Below are positions 1-9,164 of a DNA stretch of 64,000 nucleotides, piece by piece (within the stretch, counting starts at the first letter, position 1; the number at the start of each line of letters is the position of its first letter). Position numbers and translations under genes: made by a program. Below the pieces are notes generated by a model that made no database searches, was not told where the DNA came from, and worked only from the letters and a program-made list of their open reading frames with translations. This DNA is from Pseudochelatococcus sp050946405 (GTDB taxonomy: Bacteria > Pseudomonadota > Alphaproteobacteria > Rhizobiales > Beijerinckiaceae). The stretch is from NCBI RefSeq assembly GCF_050946405.1, contig NZ_JBMNUS010000010.1, forward strand, positions 85,662-149,661, in the 5' to 3' direction.

Positions 1-379
1 AAGACGGGGAAATCGTCGGCTGTCGCGGTCGGCGCGGCGGCTGGCGGCATGCGGAAATCCCTTCATCGGTTCGCCCGGCCCGGCGCGGGGCCGCCAACAT
101 GTAATGCGATTTGCGCGCCGATCCAACCTCACAAGTGCGTGGCGAAACGGACGCAATGCGAAACGGGGGGCGCGTAACTGGTTTTGAACATGGCGCTTTT
201 TCGGCTGTTTTTGCTGCTTCTAAAGTGTTAAGGTGCTGAAATTATTTGATTATTCCGCTTGATTCTCTCGCCGGGGAAAGCTACTTGTTGCGCGACTTTA
301 CGGAATGTTAATGCGCCATGCGCCCCTTCCGGGCCTGCGTGTGGCGGGGTGAGTGCTGGTTTCCCTGAGTTGTGGCGCG
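1..379. other. Intergenic region upstream of tonB
   Basis: No convincing coding frame is visible here. The right-hand part, about 225-310, is more A+T-rich than its surroundings and is the likely promoter region of the downstream tonB. I looked for a Fur- or Irr-type palindrome and did not find a clear one. Confidence 0.5.
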
Positions 380-1333
380 ATGAGTTCAGTAACCTTTCAC
401 TATGACGACGGTCGCGAGCCGAATGGCGTGCCGCGCTGGATACTCGCGGCTGTGGTGGCGATCGCCGCGCACGGCGGCCTTGTCGCGCTGGTGAACGCGT
501 GGGGGACGAGCGAGCCGCCTGCCGGCGAACCGCCGGCCGCGCTGATGATCGACATGGAGCCGATGGCCGCAGCGCCGGAAGCCGCGTCTTCGGAGGCGGC
601 CGATCCCGGCCCGCTGGCCGAGGAAGCGCCGCCGATGGAGGATCTGCCGCCTGTCGAGGAGGTGCCGCCGATCGAGGAGCCGGAGCCTGAACCGGAGGTG
701 ATTCCCGAGCCGGAGCCTATCCCGGAGCCGGAGCCGATCGAGGAGCCGCCGCCCGAGCCCCTTCCTCCCGATCCGGTTCCCGAACTGGTCGAGACGCCGC
801 CCGTGCCGGAGCCGGCGGTGTCCCTGCCTCCGCCTCCGCCGCCGCGTCCGGTGGTCGAGAAGAAGCCGGAGCCGAAGCCCGAGCCGCGCAAGCGGGCCGA
901 GCCCAAGCCGAAACCCAAGCCGGCGCCGGCGAAGGTCAGCGAGAAGCCGCCGGCGCAGCGCACATCCGCGCCGCCGAGTTCGCGCGGCGCCCCCGGTTCG
1001 CGCTCGGCGGCGCCGTCGCAGGGCGGAGCGGTCAATCCCTCCGCCACGCCGGCGTCCTGGCGCAGCCGCATGCTCTCGCATCTCAACCGCCACAAGCGCT
1101 ATCCCGCCATGGCGCGCCAGCGGGGCGAAACCGGCGTCGCCCGGCTGCAATTCACGATGGACCGTTCCGGCAGGGTGCTGTCGTACCGCCTGCTGGGCAC
1201 CGCCGGCAGCCCCCTGCTCGACCAGGAGACGCTGGCCATGATACAGCGCGCCTCGCCGCTGCCGCCGGTTCCGCCGGAGGTGCCGGGCGGCACGCTGACC
1301 CTGACCGTGCCGGTCCGGTTCAATCTGCGGTAG
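380..1333 (+). CDS. tonB: TonB family energy-transducing protein
   Basis: 317-residue inner-membrane protein that couples the ExbB/ExbD proton motor to outer-membrane receptors. Order of parts: a short cytoplasmic start, one hydrophobic anchor at about residues 18-38, a long periplasmic spacer at about 60-225 dominated by Pro-Glu and then Pro-Lys runs, and a C-terminal TonB domain with the typical HKRYP segment and a final beta strand. The ATG at 380 is preferred; an in-frame GTG at 353 would add nine residues with no membrane-targeting logic. The next genes are a FecCD permease and its ATPase, so iron-siderophore or heme uptake is the likely role. No receptor, ExbB or ExbD is in the window. 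Confidence 0.88.
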   Translation: MSSVTFHYDDGREPNGVPRWILAAVVAIAAHGGLVALVNAWGTSEPPAGEPPAALMIDMEPMAAAPEAASSEAADPGPLAEEAPPMEDLPPVEEVPPIEEPEPEPEVIPEPEPIPEPEPIEEPPPEPLPPDPVPELVETPPVPEPAVSLPPPPPPRPVVEKKPEPKPEPRKRAEPKPKPKPAPAKVSEKPPAQRTSAPPSSRGAPGSRSAAPSQGGAVNPSATPASWRSRMLSHLNRHKRYPAMARQRGETGVARLQFTMDRSGRVLSYRLLGTAGSPLLDQETLAMIQRASPLPPVPPEVPGGTLTLTVPVRFNLR

Positions 1334-1393
1334 AGCGCTTTCCGTCGGGGGAATCGTCCGAACGACGGGGGTTCTCTCGAAATCAGTAAGTGA

Positions 1394-1430
1394 GAGCCCG
1401 CCGGCGTTTTATTGTAACGCCGGCGGGCTC
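1394..1430. terminator. Perfect 15-bp hairpin between tonB and the permease gene
   Basis: The arm GAGCCCGCCGGCGTT (1394-1408) pairs perfectly with 1416-1430 around a 7-nt loop. There is no U-run on either side. It could end tonB transcription, or lower expression of the permease gene whose start follows within about 30 bases. Confidence 0.6.
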
Positions 1431-1460
1431 CGGGGCATGAGCCACAGGCCGAAGGTGCGG

Positions 1461-2561
1461 ATGACGATTGCGCGGGAAGAGACGGTGCCGGCGGGCGCTG
1501 GCGGCGGCGATATGAACGGCGGTCATGCGGGCCTGTCGCGGCAATACGCGCGTTTCATCGCCGTGCGGATCACCGTGCTGGCGGCGCTCTGCGCGCTGCT
1601 GGTGGCGTCCTTTCTGGCCGATGTGGCGACGGGCACGTCGAACCTCGCGGTCGGCGACATCCTGCGCGGCCTTGTCGATCCCGCCGCGTTGAGCCGGGCG
1701 CAGGCCGTCATCCTGTGGGACGTGCGCCTGCCCTATGCGGTGATGGCGGTGCTCGTGGGGGCGGCGCTCGGCCTTGCGGGCGCGGAAATGCAGACCGTGC
1801 TCAACAACCCGCTGGCGAGCCCCTTCACGCTGGGCGTATCGGCGGCGGCGATGCTCGGGGCTTCCGTCGTCATCGTCTTCGATGTGCTGCCGGCCTGGCT
1901 GGACCAGAATTACGGCGTGGCGCTCGGCGCCTTCGTGTTCGCCGTGGGCTCCACCATGCTGATTCAGGCGCTGTCGCGCCTCTACGGTGCGACGGTGGAT
2001 ACCGTCGTGCTGTTCGGCATCGCCATGGTGTTCGTGCTGAACGCCCTCGTCGCCCTGATCCAGTTCGTGGCGGACGCCGACGCGCTCCAGCAGGTCGTGT
2101 TCTGGAACATGGGCAGCCTGACGCGCGCCACCTGGGGCAAGATCGCCATCGTCGCCGGCGTGCTGGCCCTGTGCCTGCCGCTGTCGATGATCCATGTCTG
2201 GGCGATGACGGCGCTGCGCGGCGGCGAGGATCACGCGCGCAGCTTCGGCATTCCGGTGGAGCGCCTGCGGCTGCTCGTCATGCTGCGGGTGAGCCTGCTC
2301 GCCGCCGCCGCCGTGTGCTTCGTTGGCACCATCGGCTTCATCGGCCTTGTCGGCCCGCACATCGCGCGCCTCGCGCTGGGCGAGGATCACCGCTTCTACC
2401 TGCCCGGCGCGGCGCTGGCCGGGGCGCTGGTGCTGTCGCTCGCGTCCATCGCCAGCAAGACGCTGGTGCCGGGGCTCATCCTGCCGGTGGGCATCGTCAC
2501 CTCGCTCGTCGGCATCCCGCTGTTCATGGCGCTCATCCTCACCCGCCGGAGGGGCGCATGA
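1461..2561 (+). CDS. FecCD-family iron/heme/cobalamin ABC transporter permease
   Basis: Polytopic inner-membrane permease (366 residues from the ATG at 1461). It has the repeated hydrophobic helices of the BtuC/FecCD family and the conserved GLVGPHIARL segment near the C-terminus that contacts the ATPase. The start at 1461 is preceded by GAAGG at good spacing; an ATG at 1437 lies directly against a hairpin and one at 1512 is also possible. It overlaps the ATPase gene by ATGA, so the two are translationally coupled. Together with tonB this points to import of a ferric siderophore, heme or corrinoid. The periplasmic binding protein is not present here. Confidence 0.87.
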   Translation: MTIAREETVPAGAGGGDMNGGHAGLSRQYARFIAVRITVLAALCALLVASFLADVATGTSNLAVGDILRGLVDPAALSRAQAVILWDVRLPYAVMAVLVGAALGLAGAEMQTVLNNPLASPFTLGVSAAAMLGASVVIVFDVLPAWLDQNYGVALGAFVFAVGSTMLIQALSRLYGATVDTVVLFGIAMVFVLNALVALIQFVADADALQQVVFWNMGSLTRATWGKIAIVAGVLALCLPLSMIHVWAMTALRGGEDHARSFGIPVERLRLLVMLRVSLLAAAAVCFVGTIGFIGLVGPHIARLALGEDHRFYLPGAALAGALVLSLASIASKTLVPGLILPVGIVTSLVGIPLFMALILTRRRGA

Positions 2562-3355
2562 ACGATGCGGTTGCGGGCGGCGCGCTGCGGCTTGCGGACG
2601 TCAGCGTCGGCTACGGCCGCGTGCCGGTGCTCTCCCATCTCGATATTGGCCCCCTCGCGCCCGGTTCGCTGGTGGCGGTGGTGGGGTCGAACGCGGTCGG
2701 CAAATCCACGCTGCTGAAGGCGATCGCGGGCTTGCGGGCGTCATCCGGCCGTATTGCGCTCGGCGATACGGATCTTTCCCGTCTGCCGCTGACGAAGCGC
2801 GTGCGGCTGGTGGGCTATCTGTCGCAGGCGCTGCCGCAGTCCACCTCGCTCGTCGCCTATGAGGCGGTGACGAGCGCGCTGCGCGCCGTGCGCGGCGATC
2901 TTTCCGCCGCCGAGGTGGAGAGCACCGTGGAGGCGGTTTTTTCCGCGCTCGACCTGCGGGAACTCGCGTTGCGGCGGTTGTCCGAGATGTCGGGCGGCCA
3001 GCGCCAGATGGTCGGGCTGGCGCAGGTGCTCGTGCGCAAGCCGCCGCTGCTGCTGCTCGACGAGCCGACGAGCGCGCTCGATCTGCGCTGGCAGCTCAAC
3101 GTGCTTGAGACGGTGCGCGCCATCACCCGCGACGAGGCGGCGATCTGCCTGATCGCCATCCACGACATCAACCTGGCGCTGCGCTTCTGCGACGCCATCG
3201 TCGTGCTCGGCGGCGGCGGCGTGCTGGCGGCGGGAGCGCCGGGCGAGGTGATGACGCCCGACCTGCTGCGCCGCGCCTATGGCATCGAGGGGCGGGTGGA
3301 GCGGTGCTCGCGCGGCTTCCCCATCGTGCTGACCGACCGCGCCGTCGCGCCCTGA
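2558..3355 (+). CDS. FecE/HmuV-type ABC transporter ATP-binding protein
   Basis: 265-residue ATPase partner of the FecCD permease. Walker A is GSNAVGKST, the signature is MSGGQRQM and Walker B is LLLLDEPTSALD, followed by an H-loop in IAIHDINLAL. The second Walker A position has Ser and the fourth Ala, as in some FecE/FepC-type proteins. The start codon overlaps the permease stop (ATGA). The substrate (siderophore, heme or B12) cannot be read from the ATPase. Confidence 0.88.
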   Translation: MNDAVAGGALRLADVSVGYGRVPVLSHLDIGPLAPGSLVAVVGSNAVGKSTLLKAIAGLRASSGRIALGDTDLSRLPLTKRVRLVGYLSQALPQSTSLVAYEAVTSALRAVRGDLSAAEVESTVEAVFSALDLRELALRRLSEMSGGQRQMVGLAQVLVRKPPLLLLDEPTSALDLRWQLNVLETVRAITRDEAAICLIAIHDINLALRFCDAIVVLGGGGVLAAGAPGEVMTPDLLRRAYGIEGRVERCSRGFPIVLTDRAVAP

Positions 3356-3368
3356 GCGCCTTGAGTGC

Positions 3369-3410
3369 CGTGCACCGGCCCGGAACGCGCGCGTTCCGGG
3401 CCGGTGCACG
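3369..3410. terminator. 42-nt perfect palindrome, bidirectional terminator
   Basis: The 20-nt arm 3369-3388 pairs perfectly with 3391-3410. It sits exactly between the stop codons of the convergent ABC ATPase and pepF genes, so it probably ends transcription from both sides. Confidence 0.75.
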
Positions 3411-3420
3411 GACGTATGGT

Positions 3421-5235
3421 TTACCGCTCCAGCGCTTCAAGCTCCGTGATAAACCCGTCGATGACGTTGAGGCCGTATTGCCAGAAGGCCGGATCGCTCG
3501 CGTCGAGGCCGAAGGGGGCGAGCAGTTCCCGGTAGTTCTTCGAGCCGCCCGCCGACAGCAGCGCGAAATATTTTTCCACGAAGCCGTCGCTCGCCTTCTC
3601 GTAGACGCCGTAAAGCGAGTTCACGAGGCAATCGCCGTAGGCGTACGCATAGACGTAGAACGGCGAATGAATGAAGTGGGGGATGTAGGACCAGAAAGTC
3701 TCGTAGCCCGGATTGAGCCGGATGGCCGGGCCAAGGCTCTCGCCCTGCACCGAAAGCCACAGATCGTTGATCTGCCCGCTGGTCAGTTCGCCCTCGCGCC
3801 GCGCCGTGTGCACCTTGCGCTCGAACTGGTAAAAGGCGATCTGGCGCACGACCGTGTTGATCATGTCCTCGACCTTGCCGGCGAGCAGCACCTTGCGCTG
3901 CACGGGGTCGGAGGTGGCGGCGAGCAGCTTGCGGAAGGTCAGCATCTCGCCGAACACCGAGGCCGTTTCGGCCAGCGTCAGCGGCGTTGGCGCGAGCAGC
4001 GCGCCCTGCGGCGCGGCGAGCACCTGATGGACGCCGTGCCCCAGTTCGTGCGCCAGCGTCATCACGTCGCGCGGCTTGCCGAGATAGTTGAGCAGCACAT
4101 AAGGGTGCGCGGACGGCACCGTCGGATGCGCGAAGGCGCCCGGCGCCTTGCCGGGGCGGGCGGGCGCGTCGATCCAGCGCTTGTCGAAGAAGTCGCGCGC
4201 GATGTCGGCCATGCGCGGCGAGAAACCGGCATAGGCGTCGAGCACCGTGGCGCGCGCCTCGTCCCAGCCGATGACGCGGTTGTCGGTTTCCGGCAGCGGG
4301 GCGTTGCGGTCCCAGTTCTCCAGCACGTCCTTGCCCAGCCAGCGCGCCTTGAGCCGGTAATAGCGGTGCGACAGGCGCGGGTAGGCGGCGCGCACGGCTT
4401 CCGTGAGCGCCGCGACGACCTCCGGCTCCACGCGATTGGAGAGATGGCGGGAATCGGCGATGTCCCGGAAACCGCGCCAGCGGTCGGAGATTTCCTTGTC
4501 CTTGGCCAGCGTGTTGGTGATCAGCGTGAACACGCGCGCGTTGTCGGCGAACACCTTCGCGAGCGCCTCGCTGGCGTCCCGCCGCAGATCGGCTTCGGGC
4601 TCCTGCAACTTGTTGAGCGTTTCCTCCAGCGTCAGCTTCTCGCCGCGCACCTCGAAGCGCAGGGCGGCGAGCGTCTCGTCGTAGAGGCGGTTCCAGGCGC
4701 CACGCCCGGTCACGGATTTTTCGACGAAGAGTTTTTCGATCGCATCGTCAAGCTGATAGGGCTTGTCCCTGGCGAGATCGTCGAGCCACGGCTTCCAGCG
4801 CGCCAGCGGCTCCTGCGCGGCCGCCTGCGCCAGCAGCGCATCGTCCAGCCGGTTGAGTTCGAGCGCGAAGAACAGCAGATCGGTCGCGACCGCGGTGAGC
4901 TTGTCCTGCGTGTCGCCGTAGAACTTGGCCCGCGCCGGGTCCGTGGTGTCGCCGGCGTAGACGAGGCCGGCGTAGGAGGCGAGACGGCCCGTCAGGTCGT
5001 CGATGGCTTCATATCGGCGCACCGCCTCGCCGAGATCGGCGCTGGCGCTCGCGCCGCGCAGCAGGCCGTCCAGCTTGCCCGCGTAGGTCTGCGAGAAGGC
5101 CGCCGCGAGGGCGCCGGCCCGCTCCAGATCGGCCGCGAAGACGGGAGAGTCGATCGCCGGATAGAGGTCCGACAGGTCCCATTCCGGCAGGTCGCCGAGG
5201 GAGGCGGGGGTCGATGAAACGGCGCTGGTGGGCAT
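3421..5235 (-). CDS. pepF: M3-family oligoendopeptidase F
   Basis: 604-residue cytoplasmic zinc metallopeptidase that degrades short peptides. The HELGH zinc-binding motif (HEXXH) lies near residue 395 inside a typical M3 catalytic domain, after the long helical N-terminal part of the family. The start at 5235 is chosen because GGAG lies about ten bases upstream; an in-frame ATG at 5268 gives eleven more residues but has no ribosome binding site. It is a single gene, convergent with the iron transporter. Confidence 0.92.
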   Translation of the reverse strand: MPTSAVSSTPASLGDLPEWDLSDLYPAIDSPVFAADLERAGALAAAFSQTYAGKLDGLLRGASASADLGEAVRRYEAIDDLTGRLASYAGLVYAGDTTDPARAKFYGDTQDKLTAVATDLLFFALELNRLDDALLAQAAAQEPLARWKPWLDDLARDKPYQLDDAIEKLFVEKSVTGRGAWNRLYDETLAALRFEVRGEKLTLEETLNKLQEPEADLRRDASEALAKVFADNARVFTLITNTLAKDKEISDRWRGFRDIADSRHLSNRVEPEVVAALTEAVRAAYPRLSHRYYRLKARWLGKDVLENWDRNAPLPETDNRVIGWDEARATVLDAYAGFSPRMADIARDFFDKRWIDAPARPGKAPGAFAHPTVPSAHPYVLLNYLGKPRDVMTLAHELGHGVHQVLAAPQGALLAPTPLTLAETASVFGEMLTFRKLLAATSDPVQRKVLLAGKVEDMINTVVRQIAFYQFERKVHTARREGELTSGQINDLWLSVQGESLGPAIRLNPGYETFWSYIPHFIHSPFYVYAYAYGDCLVNSLYGVYEKASDGFVEKYFALLSAGGSKNYRELLAPFGLDASDPAFWQYGLNVIDGFITELEALER

Positions 5236-5356
5236 GAGGCGCTGACTCCAGAATCGCGGCATTGGCATGACATGTGATCGGGACGGACGTTGAACTTAAT
5301 GAATGCCTTCTTCCCGCGCAACGGACGGCTTGCGCCGCGTGGATGTAATATCAACG

Positions 5357-5373
5357 TTAACGGATGCTTAACC
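5357..5373 (+). promoter_or_regulatory. CtrA-type box upstream of the degenerate regulator
   Basis: TTAACGGATGCTTAACC matches the full TTAA-N7-TTAAC consensus for the cell-cycle regulator CtrA. It lies about 105 bases before the regulator start at 5479. That CtrA acts here is inferred from the motif only. Confidence 0.55.
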
Positions 5374-5478
5374 GTCGCCGTTGCAACCTGCGCCGGCGGG
5401 GAACCGGTATATGGTTTCCCCGGTTTCACGCCCGTTTTCCGGCGGGTATCGTATCGGGCAGTCAACTTTCCGGCGGCG

Positions 5479-7032
5479 ATGGCGACCATTCTTATTGTCG
5501 ATTGCGATGCGGTCCAGCGCGGGCGGATGGCGCGGGTCGCCGAGGAACTGGGGCATCGGGCCGTCGTGGCCGAGTCGCTCGCGCGCGCGCGTTCCCTGCT
5601 CGCGGTCGCCGCGCCGCGCCAGCCGCATCCGCCTTCCGGGCCGGCGATCGATGTCGTCATTGCGGATGCGGCGATGCAGGGCGGGGAGGGCGCGGTGGCG
5701 GGCCTTGCCGCCCGGCACGGCGCGCCGCCGGTGATCGCGGCCGTGGCGCCGGGCGCGGCCGACGCGGTGGCGCGGCTGATGCGGGCGGGGGCGGCCGATT
5801 TTCTCGTCAAGCCCGTGAGCCCGGAGCGTCTCGCCGTGTCGATCGCCAACGCCTTGCGCATGCAGGCGCTGCGCTTGCAGGTCATGCGCATGGACGTCCT
5901 GCGCGCGCAGGCGCCGGTGCAGGGCGCCGGCGGCCGTCATGCCTCGCTCGCCGGCTTCGTCGCCGACGATCCCGCGATGGAGAGGGCGCTGTCCGTCGCG
6001 GCGCGGGCGGCGCGCGCGCCCGGCCTGCCGGTGCTGATCGAGGGCGAGGCGGGCAGCGGCCGCGAGACGATCGCCCGGCTGATTCACGCCGGTGTCGCCG
6101 GCGCGGAGGAGCGCCGGGCGCGTCCGTTCACGGTCTTGCGCTGCGCCGTGGCGACGCCGGCCAGCCTGGAACAGGGATTGTTCGCGGCGCGCGTGCGCGA
6201 GGCCCAGGGCGGCACGCTTTATCTGGATGATGTGGATGCGCTGCCCGCGTCGTTGCAGGCGGAGGCGATGCGGCTCGTCAACGATGTCGAGGAGCGGCCG
6301 CGGCGCGGGTCGCGCGCGGAGGCGCGCGCCGACGTGCGGGTGATCGCCGCCGCGCGCGCGAGCCTGCTGGACGCCGTGCGCCGGAGCGCCTTCCGCGAGG
6401 ATCTTTTCTACCGCTTCAGCGTACTGCCCATCACGCTGCCGCCGCTGCGCGCCCGGCACGGCGACATCGGCGCGCTGGCGCTGGTCTTTCTCGCCCGTTT
6501 CGCGGCGGCCGAAGGCAAGGCCGTGCACGACATCGCGCCGGACGCGCTGGCGCTGCTGCGCGGCTATGCGTGGCCGGGCAACGTGGCGGAGCTTGAGAAT
6601 GCGATGTTCCGCGCCGTCGTCCTCGCCGAGGGCGAGCGGATCACGGTCGCCGATCTGCCGCAGATCGCGGCCCGCATGACGGCCGGCCATGCGCCGCCGG
6701 TGCGGGCGGAGGTTTTCGCCGGCGCGGCGTTCGACGACGCCGGGATGCGGGCGATCGATCCCGACGCGGTGACGCTCGTCGACGGTGACGGCGACATGCG
6801 TTCGCTCGAATCGCTCGAAGCCGATATCATACGCTTCGCGGTCCGCCGTTATCGCGGACGCATGTCGGAGGTGTCGCGCCGTCTCGGTATCGGGCGCTCG
6901 ACGCTTTATCGCAAACTCAAGAGCGTTGGTCTTGAGGGCGCGGTCGATGGCGGGACCGAGGAGGATTTCGTGATGTCCGGCCGGCAGCCGGGCGTCGATG
7001 CCGATCGAGAGGATTCGCAGATCGCGGTCTGA
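5479..7032 (+). CDS. NtrC-like response regulator with degenerate AAA+ domain
   Basis: 517 residues: receiver domain (IVDCD acidic pocket, DAAM around the phospho-acceptor Asp, LVKP with the conserved Lys), AAA+ domain and Fis-type helix-turn-helix (IGRSTLYRKLK). The AAA+ part has lost key features. Walker A reads GEAGSGRET, with Arg for the catalytic Lys (codon 6061-6063). The GAFTGA sigma-54 loop is deleted. Walker B is LDD instead of LDE. The sensor II motif is GNVAELEN, with Ala (6586-6588) for Arg. It is therefore unlikely to hydrolyse ATP or contact sigma-54, and may act as a DNA-binding regulator with sigma-70. The next two genes are cell-wall enzymes. The start at 5479 begins the receiver domain; an upstream in-frame ATG at 5290 would add 63 poorly conserved residues. 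Confidence 0.85.
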   Translation: MATILIVDCDAVQRGRMARVAEELGHRAVVAESLARARSLLAVAAPRQPHPPSGPAIDVVIADAAMQGGEGAVAGLAARHGAPPVIAAVAPGAADAVARLMRAGAADFLVKPVSPERLAVSIANALRMQALRLQVMRMDVLRAQAPVQGAGGRHASLAGFVADDPAMERALSVAARAARAPGLPVLIEGEAGSGRETIARLIHAGVAGAEERRARPFTVLRCAVATPASLEQGLFAARVREAQGGTLYLDDVDALPASLQAEAMRLVNDVEERPRRGSRAEARADVRVIAAARASLLDAVRRSAFREDLFYRFSVLPITLPPLRARHGDIGALALVFLARFAAAEGKAVHDIAPDALALLRGYAWPGNVAELENAMFRAVVLAEGERITVADLPQIAARMTAGHAPPVRAEVFAGAAFDDAGMRAIDPDAVTLVDGDGDMRSLESLEADIIRFAVRRYRGRMSEVSRRLGIGRSTLYRKLKSVGLEGAVDGGTEEDFVMSGRQPGVDADREDSQIAV

Positions 7033-7090
7033 ACGGGTTTCCTGCGCCGGAGACGGCCGGGGAGGCGCCTGACGCGGGGAGAAGTGGGCG

Positions 7091-8980
7091 ATGGACGGGC
7101 TTCATATCGGCGGATCGGCGCGGGACAGCGCGGGAGCGGGCTCCTCATGGCGCGCCGGCCTCGCGCGGACGGCCGCGACGGCGGGTTTCGCGATCGCATG
7201 CGCCCTCGCGGCGCCGTCCGCTCGCGCGCAATCGTTTGCCGAAGCGCCGCTTCCGGGTGAGGCGGCTCCCGCGCGGCCAGCAGCCGATCCCCTGATCACG
7301 GGGTCCATCGGCTCCGCCGGCGGCGATTCGGCCGGCGACTTCCTGTTTCCCCCGGTCGCCCGTTTCCGCGCCGGTGCGGCGGGAGCGCCGGACGAACTCG
7401 GCCTGCCGCCGCCGGAAGCGCCGCTGCCCGTGACCGTTTCCGCGCCGGATCTGCCGACGATGATCGGCGTGCGCCTGCGGGAAGAGGGGAGTGCGCCGGG
7501 CATCGGGCTGCCGCGCGACGTGCGCGAGGCCATCGCCGGCATCTATGAGGCGCGGGGCTTCGCGCCCTTCTGGCTGCGGGACGGCGCATGGAACGCGGCG
7601 GCGCGCGGCGCGCGCGCCGTGCTGGCGGATGCCGGCTCTCACGGCCTGGCGCCGGAAAGCTACCGCGTGCCCGAAGCCGGCGGGGGAAGGCCCGGCGCGG
7701 GAAGGCCGGATGCGGAAAGGCTCGACGTGCTTGCCGAGGCGGAGATCGCGCTGTCGATGGCGATCGTCTCCTACGCGCGCGATGCGCGCGGCGCGCGCCT
7801 CAACCGCCGCCGCATCGGCACGCTCGTCATGCCCGCGCTCGACCTGCCGCCCGCCGACGCCGTGCTCTCCGCCGTGGCCGGCGGGGCGGCGGGAGCGGGC
7901 GCGATCCTCGAAGCCTACCAGCCGCGCGCGCCGCAATATGCGGCGCTGCGCGACCGCTTTCTCGCGCTGAAGGGGCGGGACGGCCGCGCCGGCGCGCCGA
8001 TGGCGCGCTTGCAGCACGGCCCCACGCTGAAGATCGGCATGCGGGATGCGCGCGTGCCGCTCATCCGCGCGCGTCTCGGCCTCAGTCCCGTGGACGACGG
8101 CGAGAGCGCGAGCCTCTACGATCAGGCGCTGGCCGATGCCGTAGCCGCCTTCCAGAAGGAACGCGGGCTGCCGGGCGACGGTGCGTTCAATCGCCGCACC
8201 GTGGTGGCGCTGGCCGGCGGCGGCGACATGCCCGCGGTGAGCGGGGGCGATCCCGAACGGCTGCTGATGGCGCTGCGGATCAACATGGAGCGCTGGCGCT
8301 GGTTCCCGCACGATCTCGGCGACAGGCACGCCCTCGTGAACGTTCCCGAGCAGAACGTGAAGATCGTGGAAGGCGGCAAGGTCGTCCATACGACCGCCGG
8401 CATCATCGGCAAGCCGGAGAGTCCGACGCCGGTATTCTCGGACACCATGCGCTACATCGTCGTCAACCCGTCGTGGTACGTTCCTCCCTCGATCGTGAAG
8501 AACGAAATCCTGCCGGCTCTCGCGCGCGATCCCGGCTATGCCGCGCGGCGCGGCTACGAGATCATCCGCGAGGGGAAGACGGTGCGCGTGCGCCAGCCGC
8601 CGGGAGAGAGCAACGCCCTCGGCAGGGTCAAGTTCATGTTTCCGAACGACCTTGCGATCTACCTGCACGATACGCCCAACCGCAGCCTGTTCCGGCAGAG
8701 CAAGCGGGCTTTGAGCCACGGTTGCGTGCGTGTCGACAATCCACTGTTACTTGCCGAAAAAGTGCTTGGGAATGGCTGGACGCAGGCGCGTCTCGAACGG
8801 CTGATGGGCGGCAAGGAGCGCAGCATCCGGCTGGAGGAACCGCTGCCGATCCATCTCACCTATTTTACGCTGCGCGTCGAAGAGAACGGAAAAATCGTGA
8901 CCTCGCCTGACGTCTACGGCTATGACGCGCGCTTGAAGACGGCGCTCGAAGCCCTCGATCGCGCGGCGTCCGCGCGCTGA
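7091..8980 (+). CDS. L,D-transpeptidase (YcbB/LdtD type)
   Basis: 629-residue exported enzyme forming 3-3 crosslinks in peptidoglycan. A signal peptide at about residues 18-46 ends near ARAQS. It is followed by a scaffold domain typical of YcbB, a peptidoglycan-binding repeat around residues 310-370, and a YkuD catalytic domain with the SHGCVRV active-site motif near residue 542 and an upstream His in YLHDTP. GGGGAG lies just upstream of the ATG at 7091. It is 58 bases after the degenerate regulator and may be cotranscribed with it. Confidence 0.92.
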   Translation: MDGLHIGGSARDSAGAGSSWRAGLARTAATAGFAIACALAAPSARAQSFAEAPLPGEAAPARPAADPLITGSIGSAGGDSAGDFLFPPVARFRAGAAGAPDELGLPPPEAPLPVTVSAPDLPTMIGVRLREEGSAPGIGLPRDVREAIAGIYEARGFAPFWLRDGAWNAAARGARAVLADAGSHGLAPESYRVPEAGGGRPGAGRPDAERLDVLAEAEIALSMAIVSYARDARGARLNRRRIGTLVMPALDLPPADAVLSAVAGGAAGAGAILEAYQPRAPQYAALRDRFLALKGRDGRAGAPMARLQHGPTLKIGMRDARVPLIRARLGLSPVDDGESASLYDQALADAVAAFQKERGLPGDGAFNRRTVVALAGGGDMPAVSGGDPERLLMALRINMERWRWFPHDLGDRHALVNVPEQNVKIVEGGKVVHTTAGIIGKPESPTPVFSDTMRYIVVNPSWYVPPSIVKNEILPALARDPGYAARRGYEIIREGKTVRVRQPPGESNALGRVKFMFPNDLAIYLHDTPNRSLFRQSKRALSHGCVRVDNPLLLAEKVLGNGWTQARLERLMGGKERSIRLEEPLPIHLTYFTLRVEENGKIVTSPDVYGYDARLKTALEALDRAASAR

Positions 8981-9057
8981 GGGGCCATTCCGCATCGGCC
9001 GGCGCGATTTTGCCGTGTTTCTTGCGGGCCACAGGTTGATGATTTTTTCGCGTACAG

Positions 9058-9072
9058 CTAACTTCTCGTTAA
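9058..9072 (-). promoter_or_regulatory. CtrA-like box before the DUF882 gene
   Basis: On the minus strand TTAACGAGAAGTTAG fits TTAA-N7-TTAA except for the last base. It lies about 95 bases upstream of the DUF882 start. Weaker than the boxes at 5357 and 52357. Confidence 0.3.
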
Positions 9073-9164
9073 GGCATCTGGGCAAGAGTTGGACGGGCGG
9101 GGCTGTGCGGTTCCGCCGAGTCTGTCAAACGTAGCGATGGTCGCCGGGAAGTTCGGGGACGGTC

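Noticed and set aside
225..352. Fur or Irr operator before tonB
   Set aside because: A+T-rich but without a convincing palindrome.
386..1150. Arg- or Gly-rich open frames antisense to tonB
   Set aside because: Products of the repetitive Pro-Glu codons in tonB read on the other strand.
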